From an uncultured Ruminococcus sp. (GTDB lineage Bacteria > Bacillota > Clostridia > Oscillospirales > Ruminococcaceae), in the NCBI GenBank assembly GCA_900315755.1, contig ONAI01000032.1, positions 1-32,012 of the forward strand: a stretch of DNA of 32,012 nucleotides, written 5' to 3'. This document shows positions 17,065 through 25,015 of the stretch, one piece after another. The notes beneath the pieces were generated by a model. It made no database searches, was not told the origin of the DNA, and worked only from the letters and a program-made list of their open reading frames with translations. Made by a program: the position numbers and the translations under genes. How positions within the stretch are numbered: position 1 is the stretch's first letter; each line of letters begins with the position of its first letter.

Positions 17065-17626
17065 GAATCTGAAAGGACATCTGTTTACTATAATCAGACA
17101 TCGTCACAAGGTCATGGAGCACTGCTTCAAAGCCGGAATCATACGCCGCGGACTTGTTCACGATCTTTCTAAATTCTCACCGACTGAGTTTATACCGGGA
17201 GTTCTGTATTTTCAGGGGGAGCGCAGTCCAAACGAAAAGGAACGTGAGGTAACAGGCTATTCTAAGGCATGGATGCACCATAAAGGCAGAAACCGTCACC
17301 ATTTTGAATACTGGACCGATTACAGCACAGTCACGAAAAGACTTGAACCGGTGCGGATGCCGGATGTGTTTATATTCGAGATGTTCTGCGACAGAGTTGC
17401 GGCTTCAAAGATCTACAACAAGGAACGCTATACCGATCATATGCCGCTTGACTACTTCATGAGGGCAAAGCACAGACGTATCATCGAAGCTGAGACCGCT
17501 GCGAAACTTGAATTCCTTCTTACTATGCTTGCAGAACGCGGTGAGGACTATACATTCCACTACATAAGGTCACAGGTCAAGCGCAGCAGAAGAGGTATGA
17601 CTGACTGGCGGGGGCTCAAACTCTGA
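17057..17626 (+). CDS. DUF5662-like histidine-rich protein
   Basis: This 189-residue soluble protein has many conserved-looking His and Asp residues: HRHK (15-18), VHDLSKFSP (34-42), HHKGRNRHH (74-82) and a later AKHRR. The pattern resembles an HD-type metal site and the family DUF5662 as I remember it. No enzymatic activity is established from sequence. A GGGGG ribosome binding site lies inside the end of the LacI gene, and the 8-base overlap shows translational coupling with that regulator. No terminator is obvious after it. Confidence 0.75.
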   Translation: MFENLKGHLFTIIRHRHKVMEHCFKAGIIRRGLVHDLSKFSPTEFIPGVLYFQGERSPNEKEREVTGYSKAWMHHKGRNRHHFEYWTDYSTVTKRLEPVRMPDVFIFEMFCDRVAASKIYNKERYTDHMPLDYFMRAKHRRIIEAETAAKLEFLLTMLAERGEDYTFHYIRSQVKRSRRGMTDWRGLKL

Positions 17627-17644
17627 ACAATATTTAAAAAAGTA

Positions 17645-17673
17645 TGGTAATTTTATTATAAATGTGATATAAT
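17645..17673 (+). promoter_or_regulatory. Probable promoter of the yfmF-yfmH-lgt/folD operon
   Basis: TATAAT (17668-17673) with a poor -35 (TGGTAA, 17645-17650) at 17 bases lies 42 bases upstream of the first gene. Confidence 0.5.
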
Positions 17674-17715
17674 GTATAAGTATACTATTCTACCGAACAG
17701 GAGTGTAAATATATA

Positions 17716-18981
17716 ATGAGATATAAAAGGACCGAACTTGCTGGAAATATCGGATTTTCCTCGATAATCGACGAGAAGTTCAAAACAGGTTCTCTGACGG
17801 TAAGGTTCATCACAGAGCTTTCAGGCGAATTAGCCACGGCTAATGCGCTTGGCGTGGGAGTTCTGTCATCATCGAGCAGCAAGTATAAGACCCTTGCACT
17901 GCTGAACGAGAAGCTTTCTTCACTATATGGTGCTGCTTTGAGTACCTTTTCAAGAAAAAGAGGCGATGTTCAGATACTGGGGCTTACTTCTTCGTGGATA
18001 GTAAATAAATATGCTATCGACGGTGAAGATGTGAACGCTGAAATGCTCGATATGATACGCGGATGTATCTTTGAACCAAATGCAGAAAACGGTGAATTTG
18101 ACGCTGAATCATTTGCTATCACAAAAAAGGATCTTCTCGACCGTATTGACGCGGAACTCAACAACAAGCGCGGATACGCACTTTCAAGAGCAGCAGAGAT
18201 CGCATTCAGCGGCGAACCGGCTGAGTTTTCATGCTACGGTACTAAAGAAGCTGCAAGCACTATCACCTCAGCTGAGGCTTATAAGGCTTACCGCAGACTT
18301 CTTGAAACAGCTCAGATCGAGATATACTACATCGCTCCTGAGGAAGAACCGAAGGTGCTTGAAATGTTCAAAGAAAGCTTTGCAAATGTAAACAGAAACT
18401 CCGGCAGCATAGAGTTTTGCCGGATCAGTCCTGCAAAGCCGGAAACTATTACAGTAGCAGATGAATATGATGTTCTTCAGTGTAAAATGGTAATGAGCTT
18501 CAAGAGCGATTCGGATGATATATTTGCACTGAAAATGCTCAGCACTATCTTCGGCGAAACTCCGGTATCAAAGTTGTTCCTGAATGTCCGTGAAAAACTG
18601 AGCCTTTGTTATTACTGTGCCTGCCGTTATACGAGCCCGAAGGGAACTATCATGGTAGACATCGGAGTTGAACGTGATAACATCGAAAAGTCAAAGGCAG
18701 AGATACTTCATCAGCTTGATGAGATATGCAGCGGCAATGTTACTGACGAAGAGATACAGAGTGCGCTCCTCAGCCTTGATAATGCTCTTACTCAGATCGG
18801 CGATACACCGGCTTCTTATTCGGGCTGGTATTTTGAACGCTTCTGCGATGGCAGGATCAAAACACCTCAGGAGCAGTTTGAGGATTACAGCAATGTTACA
18901 AAGGAACGCATAATCGAAGCTGCTAAAACACTTCGTCTTGACAGTGTATATCTTATGCTTGATAAAAAGGGGGAGGCTTAA
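17716..18981 (+). CDS. yfmF: M16-family peptidase-like protein YfmF (non-catalytic partner)
   Basis: This 421-residue protein has the two-half M16 (insulinase) fold but no HxxEH zinc motif, so it is the non-catalytic partner of the next gene. Such pairs, called YfmF/YfmH (ymfF/ymfH in Bacillus), are associated with 5-aminopentanol modification of elongation factor P in Bacillus; whether that applies here is inference. Visible family features are the LNEKLSSLYGAAL stretch at about 63-75 and FLNVREKLSLCYYCACRY near 288-305, the latter typical of the M16 C-domain. AGGAG lies 12 bases before the ATG, rather far. The stop overlaps the next start by one base. Confidence 0.88.
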   Translation: MRYKRTELAGNIGFSSIIDEKFKTGSLTVRFITELSGELATANALGVGVLSSSSSKYKTLALLNEKLSSLYGAALSTFSRKRGDVQILGLTSSWIVNKYAIDGEDVNAEMLDMIRGCIFEPNAENGEFDAESFAITKKDLLDRIDAELNNKRGYALSRAAEIAFSGEPAEFSCYGTKEAASTITSAEAYKAYRRLLETAQIEIYYIAPEEEPKVLEMFKESFANVNRNSGSIEFCRISPAKPETITVADEYDVLQCKMVMSFKSDSDDIFALKMLSTIFGETPVSKLFLNVREKLSLCYYCACRYTSPKGTIMVDIGVERDNIEKSKAEILHQLDEICSGNVTDEEIQSALLSLDNALTQIGDTPASYSGWYFERFCDGRIKTPQEQFEDYSNVTKERIIEAAKTLRLDSVYLMLDKKGEA

Positions 18982-20255
18982 TGGTAAAGGAAGTTATAAC
19001 AAGCCCGAAAACCGGCGACAGCTGTATTCATGTCAAGCATAGCAGCGGTCTGGACATTTATATATGCGAAATGAAAGGCTTCAGCAGCGTTGAAGCACTT
19101 TTCGGCACTAAATACGGCTCGATAAATACTATGTTCCGTCAGAAGGGCGATAAGGATTACACCACAGTTCCTGAGGGAATAGCACATTTCCTTGAGCATA
19201 AGCTCTTTGAGAACGAGGACTGCGATGTCTTCGAGTTATATGCAAAGACAGGTGCTTCCGGAAATGCTTTCACCTCATTCGACAAGACTGCTTATCTTTT
19301 CAGCTGCTCAAAGAATTATCAGGAATCGCTGAGAATACTCCTCGATTTCGTTCAGAAGCCTTACTTCACACAGGCAACGGTCGATAAAGAGCAGGGTATA
19401 ATAGGTCAGGAGATAAAAATGACCAACGATAATCCTGAATGGCGTGTGTTCTTCAATATGCTGAGATGTATGTACCACGAGCATCCGGTAAAGATAGACA
19501 TTGCCGGAACTGTTGAGAGTATCGCTCAGATAGACGCTGATCTCCTCTACAAGTGTTACCATACATTCTATAACCTGAACAATATGGTGCTTTCGATCGC
19601 CGGCAATATCAGTGCGGACGAAGTGCTTGCAATATGCGATGAATGCCTGAAGCCATGTGAGGATAAGGGGCTTGAAACAGTATTCCCCGAAGAGCCTGAT
19701 ACGATAGTTCAGAAGGAACTCATCGAAAAGCAGCCTGTCGGCGCTTCGATATTCAATATCGGCTATAAATGCACGGATTGCCGCAGTGAGGAAAGACTTG
19801 TAAAGTCGATGCAGGCTTCGATAGCAGCTTCGATACTTTCCGATGCTTCATCCGATATGTATCAGAGACTTCTCAAGGAAGGCATAATCAATTCGAGCTT
19901 TGGTACAGAGATATTTACCGGTGACGGTTACTTTACCGTTATATTCAGCGGTGAATCAGATTCGCCGGCTGTCGTAAGAGACGCTGTTGCTGATGAGGTA
20001 GACCGCATGATAAGGGAAGGCGTTTGCGAAAAGGACTTCCAGCGTATCAAGAAATCAACTTACGGAATGCTTGTAAGAGAACTCAACAATGTTGAATCGG
20101 TCGCAAATCTTATGATGAATTCACATATGGAAGAAACTGGACCTTATGATGCTATTACTGTGCTTTCAGAAATGACCTGTGAGGACGTACTTGAGTTTAT
20201 GAAAACCGAACTTAAACGCGATAAGCTTGTAATGTCGGTTATAGAAGGGATGTGA
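18981..20255 (+). CDS. yfmH: M16-family zinc peptidase YfmH
   Basis: This is the catalytic partner of YfmF, 424 residues. HFLEH (69-73) is the inverted zinc motif of M16 peptidases, and Glu144 in GQEIKM is positioned to be the third ligand. The C-terminal half carries the substrate-enclosing domain. The overlap TAATG with yfmF ensures coupled translation. In Bacillus this pair is linked to EF-P modification; no EF-P gene (efp) is in this window. Confidence 0.9.
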   Translation: MVKEVITSPKTGDSCIHVKHSSGLDIYICEMKGFSSVEALFGTKYGSINTMFRQKGDKDYTTVPEGIAHFLEHKLFENEDCDVFELYAKTGASGNAFTSFDKTAYLFSCSKNYQESLRILLDFVQKPYFTQATVDKEQGIIGQEIKMTNDNPEWRVFFNMLRCMYHEHPVKIDIAGTVESIAQIDADLLYKCYHTFYNLNNMVLSIAGNISADEVLAICDECLKPCEDKGLETVFPEEPDTIVQKELIEKQPVGASIFNIGYKCTDCRSEERLVKSMQASIAASILSDASSDMYQRLLKEGIINSSFGTEIFTGDGYFTVIFSGESDSPAVVRDAVADEVDRMIREGVCEKDFQRIKKSTYGMLVRELNNVESVANLMMNSHMEETGPYDAITVLSEMTCEDVLEFMKTELKRDKLVMSVIEGM

Positions 20256-20260
20256 AAGCA

Positions 20261-22300
20261 ATGACAGTTGATAGGATTAAGGATACAACGGAAATCTATT
20301 TCCCTGAACTTGGCTGGAGATTCCATATTGATCCAACAGCCTTTACAGTTGGCGGCATTGCAATACAGTGGTACGGCATACTCATAACAACAGGACTTCT
20401 TCTTGCACTTCTGTATTGTTTCCCGAAGATGCGGAGATTTGGTCTTGATGCAGACAGAGCTGTTGACGCTGTTATAGGCGGTGTTCTCGGTGGTATCATA
20501 GGTGCAAGACTTTACTACGTTTTATTCAATTTCAGCGAATTCAAAAAGGACAGCTTTGGTGAGACTTTAAAATCTGCTGTCAATATCCGGAGCGGCGGAC
20601 TTGCTATCTATGGCGGTATAATAGGCGCCTTGCTGGTCGGACTGCTCATGTGTAAGATACGCAAGGTAAGAAAGCTGCCTATGCTCGATATAACAGTTCT
20701 CGGCTTCCTTATCGGACAGGGTGTCGGAAGATGGGGCAACTTCGTAAATCAGGAAGCTTTCGGTACTAATACCAGCAGCTTCTTCGGAATGACAGGCGGC
20801 GAGATACAGAATACCATTATCCGCGAAACTCAGGAAGGCGGCTCGATGTACGCACATGACCAGGCAACTATGATGTGGGAAAAGACAGTACATCCGTGCT
20901 TCCTTTACGAATCGCTCTGGTGTATAATCGGATTCATTATCCTTTCGTGGTATTCAAAGCACAGAAAATATGACGGACAGATATTCCTGATGTATCTCAG
21001 CTGGTACGGAATTGAAAGAGCTTTCGTAGAGGGACTTCGTACAGACAGTCTCTATATCGGTGACAGCAACCTCAGAATATCACAGCTTCTTTCGATAGTT
21101 CTGGTAGTAGTTTCGGTTATACTCCAGATCGTGATATACAGCAAATACAGACGTGATCCGGAATCATTCCAGCTTTATGTCGGTTCAGAGGAATCCCACA
21201 GACTTATCGAGGAAAGCCGCAGAAAGCGTATGGGTATGCCGGTTGAGGACATCTATTCTGCTGACGATGATGAGGACGAGGATATTCCGGTATATGACGA
21301 CGATGATGACGACTACGACAGCGTTATCGGCAAGGATGATGAAGCATCGGACAAGTCTGATGAAGACGCAGTATCAGAAGAGGAAAAGTCTGAAGCTGAT
21401 GAGGATGGATCGTTAAACGATACTGAAGAGGATCCGGAGAATAAAGAAAAGATTATAGACGGAAAGGCTGTATCAGCCAGCGTTAAGCAGGAAGTTAAGG
21501 AAGAGGCTGCAAAGCTTCGTGAGGAAAAAGGACTTAAGGTAGGTCTTGCGGTAGTTATTGTCGGAAACAATCCGGCTTCAAGAGTTTACGTTAACAACAA
21601 GAAAAAGGCTTGTGAGGCAGTCGGCTTCCAGTCGTATGAATATGCGCTTGATGAAAACACGACTCAGGAACAGCTTCTTGATCTTGTGAATGTACTTAAC
21701 CGTGATGACAAGGTAAACGGCATACTTGTTCAGCTTCCGCTTCCGAAGCATATTGACGAAAAAACAGTTATCAATGCTATTTCACCTGATAAGGATGTTG
21801 ATGCTTTCCACCCTGTAAACGTAGGTAAGATAATGATAGGTGATTATGCGTTCCTGCCATGCACACCGGCTGGTGTTATGCGTCTTATCGAGAGCACAGG
21901 CACTAAGATCGCAGGTAAGCAGTGCGTAGTTATCGGACGCAGCAACATCGTTGGAAAGCCAATGGCAATGCTTCTTCTTCATGAGAGCGGTACAGTAACT
22001 GTATGCCATTCAAAAACGCAGAATCTCAAGGAAGTCTGCCTCGGCGCTGATATACTTGTCGTAGCAGTCGGACGTGCTAATTTCATTACCGGAGATATGA
22101 TAAAGGAAGGCGCAGTAGTTATCGACGTTGGTATGAATCGTCTCGATGACGGAAAACTCTGCGGAGATGTTGAGTACGAATCAGCAGAGAAGAAGGCTTC
22201 CTATATTACTCCTGTACCGGGCGGCGTAGGACCTATGACGATCGCAATGCTCATGAAAAATACCCTCACAGCTGCAAAGCAGCAGAACGGCTTGGCATAA
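20261..22300 (+). CDS. Lgt-FolD fusion: lipoprotein diacylglyceryl transferase joined to methylene-THF dehydrogenase/cyclohydrolase
   Basis: One uninterrupted frame of 679 residues encodes two complete enzymes. Residues 1 to about 297 are Lgt, a multi-pass membrane enzyme that adds diacylglycerol to lipoprotein Cys; GRWGNFVNQEAFG (156-168) is its signature. Residues about 300-394 form a hydrophilic linker very rich in Asp and Glu. From IIDGK (398) to the end is full FolD, with YVNNK (443-447, catalytic Lys), QLPLP, DKDVDAFHP, IGRSNIVGKP and PVPGGVGPMT; it interconverts methylene-, methenyl- and formyl-THF. No ATG, GTG or TTG start lies near the FolD junction. The start at 20261 is preferred over GTG 20252, which overlaps the yfmH stop. 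Known Lgt topology puts the C-terminus in the cytoplasm, so FolD would be membrane-tethered there. Confidence 0.93.
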   Translation: MTVDRIKDTTEIYFPELGWRFHIDPTAFTVGGIAIQWYGILITTGLLLALLYCFPKMRRFGLDADRAVDAVIGGVLGGIIGARLYYVLFNFSEFKKDSFGETLKSAVNIRSGGLAIYGGIIGALLVGLLMCKIRKVRKLPMLDITVLGFLIGQGVGRWGNFVNQEAFGTNTSSFFGMTGGEIQNTIIRETQEGGSMYAHDQATMMWEKTVHPCFLYESLWCIIGFIILSWYSKHRKYDGQIFLMYLSWYGIERAFVEGLRTDSLYIGDSNLRISQLLSIVLVVVSVILQIVIYSKYRRDPESFQLYVGSEESHRLIEESRRKRMGMPVEDIYSADDDEDEDIPVYDDDDDDYDSVIGKDDEASDKSDEDAVSEEEKSEADEDGSLNDTEEDPENKEKIIDGKAVSASVKQEVKEEAAKLREEKGLKVGLAVVIVGNNPASRVYVNNKKKACEAVGFQSYEYALDENTTQEQLLDLVNVLNRDDKVNGILVQLPLPKHIDEKTVINAISPDKDVDAFHPVNVGKIMIGDYAFLPCTPAGVMRLIESTGTKIAGKQCVVIGRSNIVGKPMAMLLLHESGTVTVCHSKTQNLKEVCLGADILVVAVGRANFITGDMIKEGAVVIDVGMNRLDDGKLCGDVEYESAEKKASYITPVPGGVGPMTIAMLMKNTLTAAKQQNGLA

Positions 22301-22303
22301 TTA

Positions 22304-22329
22304 AAAGCGCACCATTAGGTGCGCTTTTT
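22304..22329. terminator. Bidirectional terminator between lgt-folD and the anti-sigma gene
   Basis: AAAGCGCACC and GGTGCGCTTT form a perfect 10-bp stem with a four-base loop. T5 follows on the plus strand and T4 on the minus strand. It lies 3 bases after the fusion gene and 12 bases beyond the minus-strand stop. Confidence 0.9.
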
Positions 22330-22341
22330 GCATATATAGCG

Positions 22342-24189
22342 TTATTCATCGAGAAAATCAAGACTTGTATTGCCGTAAGCATCGGGGCAGGTATAGCCTT
22401 CAATATCCTTCTTGAACTGTGCAGCGGTATATATTTTACTCTGATCTGTGTTGAATTCGATGCTGTTGATCTCAAATGTAGTATATGATCTGTCTGTATC
22501 GGCAGTATTTGGAGAGTCCAATGTGTATCTGAGCCAAACGCCTGTCTCTGTGTCTATCCAGATGTTGAAATTGCCGTAGCTGTCATTGCTTCCGTTGAGC
22601 TGAACACAGTATCTGTCGGCGATAATATCCTTTTTAACGATGAGCCAGTTGCTTCTGTCTTCTAATAAGGCTTTGGTCAGATGATCGGGAGTGAAGAACG
22701 TATCTACCGGGCAATAGCCGTATGCGGAGTCAGTGTCAACAGTGGCATCGTGAGTAAGGTGATAATACTTTGAACTCCAATCGTTTTCTGTATCTATGGT
22801 TGCACTGACGGTAGTGCCCTTGTACTTGAAGTATTCATCAACTGACTTGTTGAGTGTGGGATCGTTATCGTAGCTTGTTTCCATTGTGCGCTTTGCCCAG
22901 AGAGTATCTGCCTTATTATCAATGGTCATATCGGCTGTGATATGATAATATGAAACTTTCGGATTAGCAGCGTCCGGATGACGGATTGAGCTGTGGCATT
23001 CGTAAAAATATGAAGCGGCGAGATTGTCATAGTGCTTCTGAGCGTTCATGCAGAGGTCGTAGATCTCATCCTTGGAGAGGTCTGCTTCGGAAGCATTTGA
23101 GACTGCTTTCGTTGCCGACTGCAAAGGCTCTTTGTCAAGGAAATCAAGGCTCAGACCTTCTTCGGGAACATATCCGCCGTCAGCGATCATCTTCTTTATA
23201 TCCTGCGGAGTTGGTATCATAGTTGCATCATCATCAACATAGAACTTGAAGGTTTCCATTGTGTACTCTTTGATATCACCTTCAATAACTGCTGCTCTCA
23301 GGATTATACCTGTTTCGAGGTCGATGCAGTATTCAATCTTGTTCCGGCTTTCGCCGTCAGCACCGGTCAGCTTTGAACTGTACAGAATTACAGCGCACTG
23401 CCTTCCGAGGTATTCTTCTCTGCCCTCTATTGACCATAGATTTAAGTCATTCAGAAAATCGCTGTAAGCGAAAGTCGTAAGGTTTTCAACCGGGTTTTCG
23501 ACAATATCAGGCTGTTTATCAGGCGGACTCCACAGGGAGATGCGTTTGCCATTATAGGCGTAGTCAGTTATATATGATTCACTGTAATGCTCATACATTA
23601 TACCCTTTTCGTTATCACGCGCCCTTACACAAAGACCTAATCCGCTCTTCTCCATAGTCTCCATATAGCACTTTTTGAAATTGTTTTCGGAATTCTGACA
23701 GCGCTTCAGAAGCCATTCCTTGGTTATATCGTCCGGAATGTCTGACTTATCATAAGCATCATTGATGCCTTTAGATGTATCCTCGATATTCTTCTGCACT
23801 TTAGTCATTTCCTCTTTTAACTGACTGTTGAGGACTTCGGTATTTGAAGTGTCGGTGCTGATAGTTTCAGTTGCAGCGTAATTGGAGTCACTGACAGTTT
23901 TTGAACTGCGGCTGAGTGCATATATCGTACCTGTACCGGCTGCAACAAAGGCGAGGCAGGCTGCTATTGTGGCGGCTCTGCGGACAACGATGTTTCTGTT
24001 GTAGCGTTCAACGCCGCTTACAGAATCACCTGAGAAATCATCATTGCCTGTCTGAACACGGCGTTCTATCTCATTGTAGATAGCGTTCATTTTTTTCTTG
24101 TCAGCGTCCGGATACTCTGAGGTGATCTTTTCTATCTCATCATCACTGACGCTGTGAAGTATATCTTCAACTTTTCTTTTGTTTTTCAT
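22342..24189 (-). CDS. Membrane anti-sigma factor with duplicated extracellular sensor
   Basis: This 615-residue protein follows the ECF sigma gene by 13 bases. Residues 1-70 are charged and cytoplasmic (the likely sigma-binding part), 72-92 are a single hydrophobic membrane segment, and the rest is extracellular. The outer part is an internal duplication: about 158-353 and 376-615 each contain a beta-rich block with IDLETGIILR or IDTETGVWLR and both end in SLDFLDK/SLDFLDE. This fold is reminiscent of RseB/LolA-like sensors, but that is inference. It likely holds its sigma factor until an outside signal is sensed. AAGGAG overlaps the region just after the sigma stop. No zinc-finger anti-sigma motif (HxxxCxxC) is seen. 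Confidence 0.8.
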   Translation of the reverse strand: MKNKRKVEDILHSVSDDEIEKITSEYPDADKKKMNAIYNEIERRVQTGNDDFSGDSVSGVERYNRNIVVRRAATIAACLAFVAAGTGTIYALSRSSKTVSDSNYAATETISTDTSNTEVLNSQLKEEMTKVQKNIEDTSKGINDAYDKSDIPDDITKEWLLKRCQNSENNFKKCYMETMEKSGLGLCVRARDNEKGIMYEHYSESYITDYAYNGKRISLWSPPDKQPDIVENPVENLTTFAYSDFLNDLNLWSIEGREEYLGRQCAVILYSSKLTGADGESRNKIEYCIDLETGIILRAAVIEGDIKEYTMETFKFYVDDDATMIPTPQDIKKMIADGGYVPEEGLSLDFLDKEPLQSATKAVSNASEADLSKDEIYDLCMNAQKHYDNLAASYFYECHSSIRHPDAANPKVSYYHITADMTIDNKADTLWAKRTMETSYDNDPTLNKSVDEYFKYKGTTVSATIDTENDWSSKYYHLTHDATVDTDSAYGYCPVDTFFTPDHLTKALLEDRSNWLIVKKDIIADRYCVQLNGSNDSYGNFNIWIDTETGVWLRYTLDSPNTADTDRSYTTFEINSIEFNTDQSKIYTAAQFKKDIEGYTCPDAYGNTSLDFLDE

Positions 24190-24202
24190 AGCGAATCTCC
24201 TT

Positions 24203-24754
24203 TCACTGAAGATCGGTCATAGCTTTTCTTAGCTTTTTCATTGCACGCGAGCATTTCATTCTGACTGCTGCCGCAGACATTCCGAGGATAGAGCCTATCT
24301 CGCCTGAGCTGCGGTCGTAGAAATACTTATGTATTATTATATCTGAATCCGGCTTTCCGAGAAGACGTATCTCTTCAATAAGTCTCTGCGTGACCTCGGA
24401 ACGTTCTGAAGCTTCCTCGATGTTTTCAATTGAAGGGATATTATTCATGGTATCATCATCGAGCGGGAAGCTTCCGGCGTTCCTGCGTTTCAGCGAACGC
24501 TGGAGGCTTATTGCCTTGTTTTTGGCGGTAGTGCCGATATAGGCTTTGAGACTTCCTTCTCTGCCGCTGTCAACGTTGAGAAGTATATCGGTGAAGGTGT
24601 CGATAACACAGTCGTCGATGTCGTCCTCTGAGCCGTAGTTTCTGAGTATCCGGAGAGTGATCGCCCGGACGTAGTTATAGTATTCGTCAAACAGCGCTCG
24701 GTGACCTTTCGCCGGCGATTCACGTATAAGACGCAATATGTCGCTGTCGTTCAT
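24203..24754 (-). CDS. ECF (sigma-70 family) RNA polymerase sigma factor
   Basis: This 183-residue sigma factor has region 2 at about 18-85 (FDEYYNYVRAITLRIL ... DDIDDCVIDTFTDIL) and region 4 at about 125-180, with the helix-turn-helix GEIGSILGMSAAAVRMKCSR. A longer frame opens at 24856, but AAAGGAGG six bases before ATG 24754 decides the start. It is cotranscribed with the anti-sigma factor and lies divergent to the cellulase operon. ECF sigma factors usually control their own promoter plus a small regulon; the cellulases next door are candidates only by position, since their promoter looks like sigma-A. Confidence 0.92.
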   Translation of the reverse strand: MNDSDILRLIRESPAKGHRALFDEYYNYVRAITLRILRNYGSEDDIDDCVIDTFTDILLNVDSGREGSLKAYIGTTAKNKAISLQRSLKRRNAGSFPLDDDTMNNIPSIENIEEASERSEVTQRLIEEIRLLGKPDSDIIIHKYFYDRSSGEIGSILGMSAAAVRMKCSRAMKKLRKAMTDLQ

Positions 24755-24855
24755 TATTCTCCTCCTTTCATCGGCAGATCTGCTTTCACTATACACATAC
24801 GCTGCACACAGCCGAAGTGCAACAGTATTTTGAAAATTTTTTCTTATGCAGATCA

Positions 24856-24861
24856 ATTATA
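24856..24861 (-). promoter_or_regulatory. Possible promoter -10 of the sigma/anti-sigma operon
   Basis: TATAAT on the minus strand, about 100 bases before the sigma start, with a poor -35 (CTTATT, 24879-24884) at 17 bases. No clear ECF-type AAC -35 motif was found, so autoregulation could not be supported. Confidence 0.35.
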
Positions 24862-24933
24862 ACGCTCTGTGTATACATAATAAGTATATACTATAAACAT
24901 TAAGAGTTCAAGCAGTTAATTTTCCGAAATTAC

Positions 24934-24962
24934 TTGACATTTGCCATGACAGATGATAAAAT
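24934..24962 (+). promoter_or_regulatory. Sigma-A promoter of the cellulase operon
   Basis: TTGACA (24934-24939), 17 bases and TAAAAT (24957-24962) form a strong promoter 54 bases upstream of the first cellulase. The same -35, spacing and -10 recur before the MBOAT gene at 29183-29211. Confidence 0.8.
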
Positions 24963-25015
24963 AAAATTGATTATATGTACGCGACAAAAACGTATTGTGA
25001 GAGGGGAACTTTTTT

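Noticed and set aside
24755-24856. N-terminal extension of the ECF sigma factor (34 residues)
   Set aside because: The extension does not look like sigma region 2, and AAAGGAGG precedes the internal ATG at 24754. The TATAAT at 24856-24861 also overlaps its start.
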